Source: Pseudodesulfovibrio tunisiensis
GTDB lineage: Bacteria; Desulfobacterota; Desulfovibrionia; Desulfovibrionales; Desulfovibrionaceae
DNA: 64,000 nt
Assembly (NCBI RefSeq): GCF_022809775.1
Contig: NZ_CP094380.1
Span: 3,199,501-3,263,500 of the forward strand
Direction of reading: 5' to 3'
The translations under genes and the position numbers were made by a program. The notes below the pieces were generated by a model. The model worked only from the letters and a program-made list of their open reading frames with translations. It made no database searches and was not told the DNA's origin. Below are positions 30,063 through 39,468 of the stretch, in pieces; the first letter of the stretch is position 1, and every line of letters begins with the position of its first letter.

Positions 30063-30965
30063 ATGCGTTTTCTGGTTCAGGGCGAAATCGTTGCGGACGG
30101 ATCATCCGGTCTGATGTGGCCGATTTCCGGGGCCGTGTCCGAAACCGGGCTTTCCTGGCCCGAGGCTCTGGCTTTCGTGCAGGAGATGAATGCCCGGAAA
30201 CGGTTCGGCCATGACGACTGGCGGCTGCCCAACCGGCGCGAGCTGCTTTCCCTGATCGATCCCGGAGCCCGGGAGCCAGCCCTGCCGTCCGACCATCCCT
30301 TCATTGATGTGTGGAGCGGACGCTACTGGACTTCCACCACCTTTGCCGGACTGCCTGCCAATGCGTGGTGGGTGCAGTTCAGCGGGGGCAGGATGTTCTA
30401 CGGCGGAAAGACCGATGATGCCATGGTCTGGCCGGTGCGCGGCAAATCCCCGGTACTTTATCGTACCGGACAGGATCACTGCTTTGGCGGTGACGGAACG
30501 GCATGTGCGTGTGCCGGAACCGGGCAGGACGGCGACGTGCTGGCCGGGCAGCCGTGGCCCGAGCCGCGTTTTCGGAGTGTGGACATGGGCGTGTTCGACA
30601 GGATGAGCCGACTGGTCTGGGCGCGCAGCCGCGACCTTGCCAAAGGTCCCGTGAATCTGGAGGAGGCGCGGCAGGCTGTGGAACGGCTGTCCGAGGAAAC
30701 CGGACAGGAGTGGCGGTTGCCGAAAATTCATGAGCTGGAATTGCTGGTGGACTGTTCGCGGGCCAATCCCGCACTGCCTGCGGGCCATCCGTTTTTCGGG
30801 CTGGGCGATGCCTACTGGTCGGCTACGGCCAGCGGGTACGAGGTCGGGTGGCATTTCTGTCTGTATCTGAACAAGGGCGCAGTGGGCGTTGGACATGCGC
30901 AGAGCCGCGAATTCCGCGTCTGGCCCGTGCTGGATTCTGCCGGATTGATGGACATTGATCGATAA
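30063..30965 (+). CDS. tandem DUF1566 (Lcl C-terminal domain) protein
   Basis: This 300-residue protein carries two copies of the DUF1566 fold. Copy 1 (about 12-130) has DDWRLPNRRELLSLID and YWTSTTFAG; copy 2 (about 175-295) has EWRLPKIHELELLVD and AYWSATASG. Each copy ends with VWPV. The fold is related to C-type-lectin-like domains of surface or sensory proteins. No signal peptide is visible from ATG 30063, which has GGAGGA upstream, so it may be cytoplasmic. Function is unknown. The GrpB gene follows after 14 bases. Confidence 0.75.
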   Translation: MRFLVQGEIVADGSSGLMWPISGAVSETGLSWPEALAFVQEMNARKRFGHDDWRLPNRRELLSLIDPGAREPALPSDHPFIDVWSGRYWTSTTFAGLPANAWWVQFSGGRMFYGGKTDDAMVWPVRGKSPVLYRTGQDHCFGGDGTACACAGTGQDGDVLAGQPWPEPRFRSVDMGVFDRMSRLVWARSRDLAKGPVNLEEARQAVERLSEETGQEWRLPKIHELELLVDCSRANPALPAGHPFFGLGDAYWSATASGYEVGWHFCLYLNKGAVGVGHAQSREFRVWPVLDSAGLMDIDR

Positions 30966-30979
30966 CTTGCGGAGAAGTC

Positions 30980-31549
30980 GTGGAAACTCTGGAACGGAAA
31001 GTGGCGCGCGTGCTTGAGGACAGGATCGAGGTCGTGGCTCATGATCCGAAATGGTTTTTCCTGTTCGAGGCGGAAAAGGCGCATCTGCTGGCCTGTCTTC
31101 CGACCGGGAGCATCGGGCGGGTGGAGCATTTCGGCAGCACTGCCGTGCCCGGACTGGATGCAAAGCCTGTCGTGGACATGCTCGTGGAAGTGGCGGACGC
31201 GCGGCAGGCATGGGAAACGTGCGCACCCATTCTGGAGGCTCAGGGCTATGACGCCTTCTGGCGGCCATCCTTCGGCGACGACGTGCCTCCGTTTTATCCG
31301 TGGTTCATCAAGCGGGATGACAAGGGGCGCCGGACTCATCACATTCACATGGTGGAGCCGGATTTCGAGCATTGGGAACGGCTGCGGTTTCGGGATGAAC
31401 TCATTGTCCGGCCCGATCTGGCAAGGGAATATGCGCAGCTCAAGCGGAAGCTGGCCGCGGAATATCCCGGGGACAGGGTGGCCTACACTGCGGCCAAGGG
31501 CGAATTCATCGCCCGGGTCATGAGGGACGCGCGGCAGCCGCGCGGATGA
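30980..31549 (+). CDS. GrpB/UPF0157 family nucleotidyltransferase-like protein
   Basis: This 189-residue protein has the GrpB pattern VEHFGSTAVPGLDAKPVVDMLV (split motifs GSTAVPG and KPVVDML), a nucleotidyltransferase-type metal site, then HHIHMVEPDFEHWERLRFRD. It starts with GTG 14 bases after the DUF1566 stop, with a GGAGAAG element. Its cellular role is not known; some family members are linked to coenzyme A salvage or toxin-like activity, but nothing here selects one. Confidence 0.85.
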   Translation: METLERKVARVLEDRIEVVAHDPKWFFLFEAEKAHLLACLPTGSIGRVEHFGSTAVPGLDAKPVVDMLVEVADARQAWETCAPILEAQGYDAFWRPSFGDDVPPFYPWFIKRDDKGRRTHHIHMVEPDFEHWERLRFRDELIVRPDLAREYAQLKRKLAAEYPGDRVAYTAAKGEFIARVMRDARQPRG

Positions 31550-31562
31550 TCTTGGCCGGGAC

Positions 31563-32075
31563 CTAGTTCCAGTGCCCCTGCTTGAAACTGAAGATGTGGC
31601 GGTTGGGGATCACGGTGACCGGAATGAAGTCGGCCTTGCGGCATTCGTCCGGGGATGCGCCCACGCTTTCGAAGACCTGTTCCTTGTATTTGAGCACACC
31701 CACGAACGGCACGGATTTGGACTTGGACCGCCGGACCTTGCAGACGAGAGATCCATCGTCGATGCGGTGGTAGCGGGCGCGGTAGGAACCGTCTTCCAGT
31801 CTGGTGATGGACATGCGGGACTTGGACAGGCGGTGGTTGCGGTTCAGGGTCTGCACCTTGCCCTTGACAAAGCGGGAGAATTCGTCGTGCCGCTGGGCGA
31901 GTTCCTCGTCCAGATACACGGGGACCTGATTCGCGGACATGGGGGCGGCAGTCGCGCCCGGGGTTATGGCGGCCATTTCTCCGGCCGCAAGAGGCTCCTG
32001 AGCCGAAACGGCTGGCGCACAGAGCATGATTGCCAGAAGCAGGCCGATGGCGGTGGTGAGAAGCTGTCTACCCAT
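31563..32075 (-). CDS. hypothetical secreted protein
   Basis: This 170-residue protein has a Sec signal peptide (about residues 1-25, ending AVSA), a Pro/Ala-rich linker, and a basic, Arg/Ser-rich core (RNHRLSKSRMSITRLEDGSYRARYHRIDD) that looks like a small beta domain. The C-terminal half carries two cysteines. No family is recognised. It lies downstream of the VWA-OmpA gene on the same strand, but a terminator separates them. It is probably periplasmic. Confidence 0.65.
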   Translation of the reverse strand: MGRQLLTTAIGLLLAIMLCAPAVSAQEPLAAGEMAAITPGATAAPMSANQVPVYLDEELAQRHDEFSRFVKGKVQTLNRNHRLSKSRMSITRLEDGSYRARYHRIDDGSLVCKVRRSKSKSVPFVGVLKYKEQVFESVGASPDECRKADFIPVTVIPNRHIFSFKQGHWN

Positions 32076-32096
32076 GTCGTGATACCTTCCTTGTCC

Positions 32097-32134
32097 AAAA
32101 AAAACGGGGCCGGACGGGGGTGTCCCATCCGGCC
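32097..32134 (-). terminator. Rho-independent terminator after the VWA-OmpA gene
   Basis: Read on the minus strand, GGCCGGA and TCCGGCC arms (extended by further GC pairs) are followed by CCCG and a run of eight T. Confidence 0.85.
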
Positions 32135-32168
32135 CATATTTACCTTACGAAGAGGTGCGTGGCAACCG

Positions 32169-33217
32169 TTACTTGGTGGTGATTTCCACGCGACGGTTAA
32201 GCCTGCGGCCTTCCTTGGTATTGTTGTCGTACTTGGGGCTGAGTTCGCCGTAACCCACGGCGCTGAGCCGGGAAGTGGACACGCCGTTGTCGATCAGCCA
32301 CTGCTTCACGGAATTGGCGCGGCGTTCGGACAGTCCCTGGTTGTACTGCTCGGTGCCGGTCCAGTCGGTGTGGCCCGCGATCTCGTAGGTGGCCTTGGCG
32401 TTTTCCTCGAGGATCATCTTGGCCTGTTCCAGCACCGGGATCATCTCGTCGGTGATCTGGTACTTGTCGAAGCCGAAGTGCAGGCTGAAGGTGATGACTT
32501 CCTTTTCCATGGGCGCGGCCACGGGCACGGGCTTGGCTTCCTGAACTTCCTTGTAGAACACGTCCTTGGCATAGGCATCCATTCCCGCAGGAGTCATCAG
32601 GGAATTCACGTCCGATACCACGGAACAGCCGGACAGGGCGCGGATTTCATCAATGATCATCTGGCCGCGCGCGTTGTCCGCGTAGCTGACCACATGGATG
32701 CACAGGTTGGAGCCGTACTTGGCGTACAGGGCCCGCCGGCCTGGGCAATGGGATCGGCGCCGTAGTTGGAGTTGCCGTCCGTGAAGATGATGAGTGCGGT
32801 CTTGCCGGACAGGGAGGCCAGCACCGGGTCGAGGTCCATCAGGCCGTTGCCCATCGGGGTCTGGCGGCCGAAGATGTCGTAGTCGGTGTCAATGCCTGCG
32901 ATTCCCTGCTTCAGGGCGCCCTGGCTGAACGTCATGGGCTGCACGCCGGAAGCGAACGGGGCGAACAGGAACATGGAGCTGGTGTAGTCCAGGGAGGGGA
33001 TTGCCCCGGCCATGCGGGTGGCGGTATCCACGGCGAGATCGATCTTTTTCTTGCCGAGGTCCTTGTGCTTCATGGCCATGGAGCCGGACTGATCGATGAA
33101 AAACACGAAGTTGTCCACCTTCTTGACTTTCTTCATGCCTGCCGAAGCGGGCAAGGCAAAAGCCATGACAAGGGCGGATACCAGGGCGATCAGCAACAGC
33201 TTTCTGGAATGTTTCAT
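32169..33217 (-). pseudogene. secreted VWA-OmpA fusion protein gene, interrupted by a one-base frameshift
   Basis: The N-terminal part has a signal peptide (cut near PASA) and a von Willebrand A domain with the metal site DQSGSM and IIFTDGNSNYG. After a shift near 32731-32738 the frame continues as HVVSYADNARGQ... and ends in an OmpA-like peptidoglycan-binding domain (IAGHTDWTG, RRANSVKQWL, GRRLNRRVEI). Adding one base in the GGG run on the minus strand would restore a single protein of about 349 residues. As written, the first frame ends after a short nonsense tail at 32657. It is either a true lesion or a sequencing error. The intact form would tether a VWA domain to peptidoglycan. Confidence 0.8.
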
Positions 33218-33464
33218 GACGTAAACTCCTTTGCGGGTTGTCTTTCCCTGTTGGCGGCGAAAAAAAATGCCGATAGTGCGTACAATAGGCTATCGCGCCA
33301 CGGAGCGCAAGACGCCCGATATTAGATTATGCATTGAAATGCGAAAAAATGGGGGAGGCGGAACACGAGGTGTCCCGGTTGCGTCCGGGCGCATATCAAC
33401 GTATAAAGAAGCGTTTACGCGCCTCGAAATATCGGGGGGGCGAAATGGAGAGCAAGGAGACAGC

Positions 33465-34469
33465 ATGTACATAGTCACGGGCGGCGCAGGATTCATCGGC
33501 AGCGCCATGGTCTGGAAGCTCAATCAGATGGGCATCGACGACATTCTGGTGGTGGACAATCTCGCCTCCACCGAGAAGTGGAAGAATCTCGTCAACCTGA
33601 AGTACGAGGACTATCTGCACAGGGACCAGTTTCTGAAGCTGATCATCGAGGGCGATGACCCGTTCGAGACCGAGGCCGTGATCCACATGGGCGCGTGTTC
33701 CTCCACCACGGAATTCGACGCGGATTTCCTCATGGAGAACAATTACCGCTATACCCAGTACGTGTGCCGCTTCTGCCTTGCGCACGGTGCGCGGTTCATC
33801 AATGCCTCCAGCGCGGCGACCTACGGCGGCGGCGAGCACGGATTTTCCGACAGCCACGACGTGGTGCCTGCGCTCCGTCCCCTGAACATGTACGGCTACT
33901 CCAAGCAGCTTTTCGACATGTGGGCGCTCAAGGGCGGCCTGCTGGACAAGATCGTGTGCCTCAAGTTCTTCAACGTGTTCGGCCCGAACGAGTATCACAA
34001 GGGCGACATGATGAGCGTGATCTGCAAGGCTCACACCCAGATCGGGGAGACCGGCAAGCTCAAGCTGTTCAAGTCCTACCGCGAGGAATATCCGGACGGC
34101 GGCCAGAAGCGCGATTTCGTGTACGTCAAGGACTGCGTGGACATCATGGCGTGGCTCATGCAGACCCCGGACGTGAACGGCATCTTCAACGTGGGCACGG
34201 GCACGGCCCGCACATGGAACGATCTCGCGGATTCCGTGTTCTCGGCCATGGGTCGGGAAACCGCCGTGGAATACATCGACATGCCCGAGGTGATCCGCGA
34301 CAAGTACCAGTATTTCACGCAGGCCGACATGACCAGGCTGGCCGAGGCCGGGTGTCCCGTGCAGATGACCTCTCTGGAGGATGCGGCCGAGGACTACGTG
34401 AAGAACTATCTCTCCCAAGACAACACCGTTCCTCAAATCCTAGAGGATTTGCAAGAGGTCCGTTGTTGA
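33465..34469 (+). CDS. hldD: ADP-L-glycero-D-manno-heptose-6-epimerase
   Basis: This 334-residue short-chain dehydrogenase-type epimerase has the NAD-binding TGGAGFIGS start, the catalytic-type YGYSKQLFD (YxxxK) and the family sequence IHMGACSSTTEFDADFLMENNY. It makes the heptose used in lipopolysaccharide inner core, so the cell has a heptose-containing LPS. ATG 33465 gives the usual MYIVTGGAGFIG start with AAGGAG upstream. Its stop overlaps the lptD start, so LPS sugar synthesis and LPS export are encoded together. Confidence 0.92.
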   Translation: MYIVTGGAGFIGSAMVWKLNQMGIDDILVVDNLASTEKWKNLVNLKYEDYLHRDQFLKLIIEGDDPFETEAVIHMGACSSTTEFDADFLMENNYRYTQYVCRFCLAHGARFINASSAATYGGGEHGFSDSHDVVPALRPLNMYGYSKQLFDMWALKGGLLDKIVCLKFFNVFGPNEYHKGDMMSVICKAHTQIGETGKLKLFKSYREEYPDGGQKRDFVYVKDCVDIMAWLMQTPDVNGIFNVGTGTARTWNDLADSVFSAMGRETAVEYIDMPEVIRDKYQYFTQADMTRLAEAGCPVQMTSLEDAAEDYVKNYLSQDNTVPQILEDLQEVRC

Positions 34470-36844
34470 TCCCGTCGTCCAAGCGCATACTGTCCGTCGG
34501 CTGCCTGCTGGCCATGCTCGTGCTGTGCCTGCCCCTGACGCTCGTGGCCCGGCCCGAGTTGCTGAATCAGGTGCGGCGCTACGTGGCGGACGGCCCGCCT
34601 CCGGTCAGGGAGAGCGACCAGTGGACCTTTTCCGCGGACCGCGTGGTGGGTGATCTGACCAGCGAGTATGTGGAGGCGTTCGGCAACTGCCAGCTTTCCC
34701 TTGGCGAGAACCAGCTCAGGGCGGATTTCGCCCGCTACTACCAGAACACGGGCTGGGTGTTTGTCAAGGGCAACATCCGCGCACATTGGGGCGGGGATTT
34801 TCTGGAAGCCTCCGAGGCCGAGTTCGATCTGCGCAACATGACGGGGTGGCTCAAAAACGGCAAGCTGTTCATGGCCCAGCCCCATCTCTGGGTCGAGGCC
34901 GAGGAACTGGAACGCAAGCCCGGGGACACCTACACTTTCAGAAATGCCAAGGTCACGGCCTGCTCCGGCGACCGTCCGGCCTGGTCCGTGACCTCCGAGG
35001 AAGGCAACGCCACCCTTGATGGCCGGGTCCGGCTCTATCACACCAAGTTCCATATCATGGACGTGCCGGTCATGTATTCGCCATTCATGGCCCTGCCCGG
35101 CGCGCGCAAGCGGCAGAGCGGATTCCTTCCGCCCCGCGTCTCCAACAGCAGGAAGCTCGGTTTCCAGCTCAACATGCCGTATTACTGGGTCATCAGCGAC
35201 GAGGCCGACATGACCCTGTACCAGAACTACATGAGCAACCGGGGCTACATGCAGGGCGTGGAATTCCGCCATGCCGAGGACGTGGACACCAAGGGCGTGT
35301 GGAAGGCGGATTTCCTGCACGATGCGCGGCGCGCCAACACGATCGACAAGGAATGGAAGGACTACCGGGACGACGGTCTGCTTCGGCCCAACCGCAATCG
35401 TTGGTGGGTGCGCAGCAAGTACGACGGCTGGCTCGGCAGTCCCAAGTGGAAGGTCAAGCTCGATCTCGATCTGGTCTCGGACCAGAACTATCTGCGGGAT
35501 TTTCAGGATGGGCCGTCCGGCTTTGACGCCAGCCGCAAGGAATTCGTGGACACGTTCGGCCGCGATATTGCCAACAAGGATGCTCTGGACCGGATCAGCA
35601 CCGCGTTCATGTCCCGAAGCTGGGACAAATACGGGCTGGCCGGAAAGGTCGAGTACGACCAGAACCTGCGTTTCTTCAACGGCAATGGCAAGGCCTCGAA
35701 GAACAGTACGGTCCAGACCCTGCCCGAAATCGATCTGTTTGCGTTTCGCCAGGCCATGCCCGGTCTGCCGCTGGAGTGGGACGCCGAGGTCAAGTACGAC
35801 TATTTTCATCGCAACTACGGCAATTCCGGCCATCGACTGGACATCCGCCCCGGCCTGAGCCTGCCCATGTCCAACAAGTACGTGACCTTCATTCCCCGGG
35901 CCAAGGCCATTCAGACCTTCTACAGCCTGTCCAGGCAGCAGAACGTGAACACGCACACCTTTTCCCGGTTCAACGTGGAACAGGACGCGGCCAAGGACGG
36001 CTTTCAGTCGCGTACCTCATGGGAAGGGGGATTCTCCCTGTTCTCGGAGGTGGCCCGGGTGTTCCCGCTGGGCGGGGACATGCCTGCGGACCCGTCTCTT
36101 GCCGGATCGACGCGCTGGACCCGGCTCAAGCATTCCCTCACTCCGCGCGTGGAATACACGTATTCCCCCTATGTGCGGAATCAGAAGCGGTACCCGTATT
36201 TCGACTCGCGCGACAGGCTGAAGGGCACGAACATGGTCACGTACTCCCTGACCAACGTGCTGGACCGCAGGCGCGACAGGGTTGTGCTGGCTCCCGGTGA
36301 AAAGGGGGCCGCTCCCCTGACCAGAGTTGCTTCGGACTATCTGGATTTCCTGACCTTCCGGCTGGAACAGTCCTATGACCGGAACGAGGCCACGCGCAAG
36401 GACATGCGCGACCAGTACGCGCGTCGGCCCTTTTCCGACGTGCTGGCCGAAGTCGTGGTCAAGCCGCTGGACTACATCGACCTGACCTCGCGCACCTGGG
36501 TATCTCCCTACAATGGCAACGTGACCCAGAACGAGAATGACATCCGTCTCTACAAGGCCGGATTGGGCGAGTTCATCGTGGGCTACGATCTGCTCAGCAG
36601 GATTGACGAGTACAAGCGGTACAGCGAGGATGACATGTTCATCTTCAGGGCCGAGCTCAACTGGCAGGCAGCCTCGGATTTTGAGGTCGGCCTGATTTAT
36701 CGTCGTGATTTCGAGACGGATCGCGATCTGGAGAAGAAGATTCGTTTTGCCTGGAACGGCGAGTGCTACGGCCTGTATTTCAGTTACGCAATAAAGCCCA
36801 GCGACGACCGTTTCGAGTTCGGTTTCGAGCTGGCCAATTTCTAG
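34466..36844 (+). CDS. lptD: LPS-assembly protein LptD
   Basis: About 792 residues with an N-terminal signal peptide (hydrophobic run ending LTLVA), an OstA-like periplasmic jellyroll (FSADRVVGDLTSEYVEAFG to ELERKPGDTYTFRNAKVTAC) and a long outer-membrane beta-barrel (from about residue 190, with MYSPFMALPGARKRQSGFLPP). It inserts LPS into the outer leaflet. The start is a TTG at 34466 overlapping the hldD stop as TTGA, with AGAGG seven bases upstream; no good ATG exists before the signal peptide. Few cysteines are present, so the disulfide pattern of the E. coli protein is not conserved. Confidence 0.85.
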   Translation: MIPSSKRILSVGCLLAMLVLCLPLTLVARPELLNQVRRYVADGPPPVRESDQWTFSADRVVGDLTSEYVEAFGNCQLSLGENQLRADFARYYQNTGWVFVKGNIRAHWGGDFLEASEAEFDLRNMTGWLKNGKLFMAQPHLWVEAEELERKPGDTYTFRNAKVTACSGDRPAWSVTSEEGNATLDGRVRLYHTKFHIMDVPVMYSPFMALPGARKRQSGFLPPRVSNSRKLGFQLNMPYYWVISDEADMTLYQNYMSNRGYMQGVEFRHAEDVDTKGVWKADFLHDARRANTIDKEWKDYRDDGLLRPNRNRWWVRSKYDGWLGSPKWKVKLDLDLVSDQNYLRDFQDGPSGFDASRKEFVDTFGRDIANKDALDRISTAFMSRSWDKYGLAGKVEYDQNLRFFNGNGKASKNSTVQTLPEIDLFAFRQAMPGLPLEWDAEVKYDYFHRNYGNSGHRLDIRPGLSLPMSNKYVTFIPRAKAIQTFYSLSRQQNVNTHTFSRFNVEQDAAKDGFQSRTSWEGGFSLFSEVARVFPLGGDMPADPSLAGSTRWTRLKHSLTPRVEYTYSPYVRNQKRYPYFDSRDRLKGTNMVTYSLTNVLDRRRDRVVLAPGEKGAAPLTRVASDYLDFLTFRLEQSYDRNEATRKDMRDQYARRPFSDVLAEVVVKPLDYIDLTSRTWVSPYNGNVTQNENDIRLYKAGLGEFIVGYDLLSRIDEYKRYSEDDMFIFRAELNWQAASDFEVGLIYRRDFETDRDLEKKIRFAWNGECYGLYFSYAIKPSDDRFEFGFELANF

Positions 36845-36845
36845 C

Positions 36846-38675
36846 ATGAGCGCAATCAGATCCAGCATTCAGGTCCTGCCCGCCGGGCTCAAGAACCAGA
36901 TCGCCGCGGGTGAGGTGGTGGAACGTCCGGCCAGCGTGGTCAAGGAGCTGGTGGAGAACAGTCTGGACGCGGGCGCGACCCGGGTGGACGTGACCGTGGA
37001 TCAGGGAGGCCGGTCCCTGATCGTGGTTCAGGACGACGGCTGGGGCGTGCCGTCCGAGGAATTGCCTCTGGCCGTGACGCGTCACGCCACCAGCAAGATT
37101 CGTGAATTTTCCGATCTGTCCGCCATCTCTTCCTTCGGCTTTCGCGGCGAGGCCCTGCCCAGCATCGCCTCGGTATCGCGCTTCCGCATGACCTCCCGGG
37201 CGCAGGATGCGGACGAGGCGTATTTCATCGAGGTGGGCAACGGCGAAATCGAGGATCAGGGACCGGCGGCACTGGCTGCCGGAACCCGGGTCGAGGTGCG
37301 TGAACTCTTTTCCGCCACGCCTGCCAGACTCAAGTTCCTCAAGACCGAGACCACGGAAAACAAGCGGTGTCAGGAATCGCTGATGCGCATCAGTCTGGCC
37401 CATGCCGACGCGGGATTTTCCCTGACCCAGAACGGCCGCGAGATGTTTCGGCTGCCCCCGGATCAGGACCTCAAGGCGCGGCTTCAATCCTTCTGGCCTC
37501 CGGCTGTCTGTCATGGGCTGACTCCGTTCGACACCGAGCGCGACGGGTATCGCGTGCACGGCCTTGCCGGTTCCCCGGCCACGGCGCAGGGCAGGGGCGA
37601 CCGCATCCTGCTCTACGTGAACGGCCGTCCGGTTCAGGACAAGCTCATGCTTTCCGCCGTGCGTCAGGGATACAAGGGCATGTTGCTGGCCCGTGAATAT
37701 CCGCAGATCGTGCTGTTTCTGGAACTGCCTGCCCGGGATGTGGACGTGAACGTGCATCCGGCCAAGCAGGAGGTGCGGTTCATCGAGGAAAAGCTCGTGT
37801 TTTCCGTGATCCGCAGCGGCATAATGCAGGCCGTGGGCGGATTGAGCGGTTCACCCGAGCGCCCGGAGATGCCTGTGCGTCCTGCGGATACCGGATTTGC
37901 TTCGCCCCCTGTCGGCGGTTCTCCCGTGTCAACCGGGTCCATGCCCGCTTCCCGTCATTCCCAGCGCTCCATGCCTGCGGGCGCGCCCAAGTTTTCCTCG
38001 TACCGCGAGTATCAGGCCGAGTACAATCCGCCAAGGGATCTGGACCTGCCCATCACTCCGTCTGCGTCGTCTCCTGCGCCCATGCATGACGAACCGCTTT
38101 CCGCTGCGCCCGAACCGTCTCCCTTGTCCGGCACGAATCTGGAATATCTGGGACAGGTGGCGGACACCTATCTGGTCATCCGTCAGGGCAGGACCCTGAT
38201 GCTCATGGACCAGCATGCCGCGCATGAGCGGGTGCTGTTCGAAGCCATGCGTCAGGAACGCACCCGAGGCGATTCCCAGCCCCTTGCCGTGCCGCTGGAA
38301 ATGCGGCTGCATCCGAGCGAGGCCGAGGCCCTGCGCGAACTGGAGCAGGGACTGCGCTCCATGGGATTCGTGCTGCATCTGGAAGGCGGGGAAACCCTGC
38401 TGATTCGGGGGGTGCCCCCGACGCTGGACGCTGGACGCGCCCGGGAATATCTGGCGTCGGCTCTGGACGGGCAGGCGAGCTGCATCGAGGACCTGTGGAT
38501 CATGATGTCCTGCAAGACCGCGATCAAGGCCAACCAGTCCCTTGCCCGGGACGAGGCACTGGCTTTGCTGGAGGCATGGCTGGAGACTCCGGATCGCGAA
38601 TTCTGCCCGCACGGCAGGCCGGTCGTGGTGCGTTGGAATCCGGGGGAACTGGAAAGGCTGTTCAAGCGGAAGTAG
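36846..38675 (+). CDS. mutL: DNA mismatch repair protein MutL
   Basis: This 609-residue protein has the GHKL ATPase start (IAAGEVVERPASVVKELVENS, DAGA, DDGWGV, FGFRGEALPSIASV), then an S5-like domain and a Pro/Ser-rich linker (about 330-400). The C-terminal dimerisation domain has QHAAHERVLFE and ends CPHGRPVVVRW. The C-terminal region lacks a clear DQHA(X)2E(X)4E endonuclease signature in full, although QHAAHERVLFE matches part of it. It begins one base after the lptD stop. Confidence 0.93.
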   Translation: MSAIRSSIQVLPAGLKNQIAAGEVVERPASVVKELVENSLDAGATRVDVTVDQGGRSLIVVQDDGWGVPSEELPLAVTRHATSKIREFSDLSAISSFGFRGEALPSIASVSRFRMTSRAQDADEAYFIEVGNGEIEDQGPAALAAGTRVEVRELFSATPARLKFLKTETTENKRCQESLMRISLAHADAGFSLTQNGREMFRLPPDQDLKARLQSFWPPAVCHGLTPFDTERDGYRVHGLAGSPATAQGRGDRILLYVNGRPVQDKLMLSAVRQGYKGMLLAREYPQIVLFLELPARDVDVNVHPAKQEVRFIEEKLVFSVIRSGIMQAVGGLSGSPERPEMPVRPADTGFASPPVGGSPVSTGSMPASRHSQRSMPAGAPKFSSYREYQAEYNPPRDLDLPITPSASSPAPMHDEPLSAAPEPSPLSGTNLEYLGQVADTYLVIRQGRTLMLMDQHAAHERVLFEAMRQERTRGDSQPLAVPLEMRLHPSEAEALRELEQGLRSMGFVLHLEGGETLLIRGVPPTLDAGRAREYLASALDGQASCIEDLWIMMSCKTAIKANQSLARDEALALLEAWLETPDREFCPHGRPVVVRWNPGELERLFKRK

Positions 38676-38795
38676 GCGATACCTTGCCAAGGCCGATGGG
38701 ATTCGCTACCCCGGACCGACGGCGTTGATGAATTTTTCTGCGGACGAGGTCCGCGGGAGCATGTGACGAGAACCTGTTTTTCAAGGAGAATTCAT

Positions 38796-38999
38796 ATGGG
38801 CTGGGTCATTGCGGAAAGCTTCCCCAAGGAAGATCTGGAAAAGGAAGGTGTGAGCAGCACCTGGTTGCAGAAGAAGTGGATGGACGTGGCCGACGACATG
38901 GCTCTGATTCCGGAACGCAACGTGCGGGTTGTGGAAGAGGGCGGCGTGGTCCGCATCGAGGTCTCCCAGGAACTCATGGAGTGCGTGCGCGGATTCTAG
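38796..38999 (+). CDS. small conserved-looking protein of unknown function
   Basis: This 67-residue acidic soluble protein begins MGWVIAESFPKEDLEKEG and ends with a single Cys (LMECVRGF). ATG 38796 is preceded by AAGGAG at seven bases, and a strong terminator follows, so it has the form of a complete single-gene unit. No family is recognised. It may be a small regulator or a subunit. Confidence 0.7.
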   Translation: MGWVIAESFPKEDLEKEGVSSTWLQKKWMDVADDMALIPERNVRVVEEGGVVRIEVSQELMECVRGF

Positions 39000-39034
39000 C
39001 AGGCTGTCTGCGTTCCGAAGCAATGCTTTTCAGG

Positions 39035-39063
39035 GGCCGTCCCATCGGGGCGGCCTTTTTTTT
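39035..39063 (+). terminator. Rho-independent terminator after the 67-residue gene
   Basis: GGCCGTCCC and GGGGCGGCC arms (one T:G pair) enclose ATC and are followed by eight T. Confidence 0.9.
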
Positions 39064-39113
39064 GTCACCCGCCGAGACTGGTGAAAAATAATTTCCCACA
39101 TGTCGCAAAAGCG

Positions 39114-39286
39114 TGCTATGAATAAGCAACGTGCTGTTGTTTCAGCAGGGTTCGGCATGAGCCATAGAATCCCTCACCTCATTGGGAGGGCCGGAAGCTA
39201 GCTCCTCCCCGGCCCTCCCGACCCTTTTCGGCAGGTGCGACCGCGGGCAATTCCGGCATCCGGAATTGCCCGCGGTCTGCGTTTTT
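39114..39286 (+). ncRNA. candidate structured small RNA with own promoter and two terminator-like hairpins
   Basis: An extended -10 element TGCTATGAAT (39114-39123) is followed by a chain of hairpins: GCTG/CAGC, then GGGTTC-GGC/GCC-GAA-T-CCC, then 11-base arms GGGAGGGCCGG/CCGGCCCTCCC with CCTTTT after it, then perfect 18-base arms GACCGCGGGCAATTCCGG/CCGGAATTGCCCGCGGTC followed by GTTTTT. No protein frame fits. The transcript would be about 95 or 155 nt. It resembles no RNA family I recognise. It could instead be a leader of the downstream kinase gene. Confidence 0.5.
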
Positions 39287-39468
39287 CAGAAAAAGCGGCA
39301 GACAACCTTCCGGGATGATTGAGCTGTTTGTCATGTCACAGAACCGTAACAAATTTGCTCATTACTTTTGCGTCACGATCATGTTACAGAGCGCACGCGC
39401 GCCGCGAACAGGATACGATCCGCCATCGCTTTTCGATCTCTTGCAACGCGCAACCAAGGATTATGCGA

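Noticed and set aside
39184..39219. The GGCCGGAAG segment as a possible SRP (4.5S) RNA core
   Set aside because: The conserved asymmetric loop sequence expected on the opposite strand of the SRP hairpin is missing.
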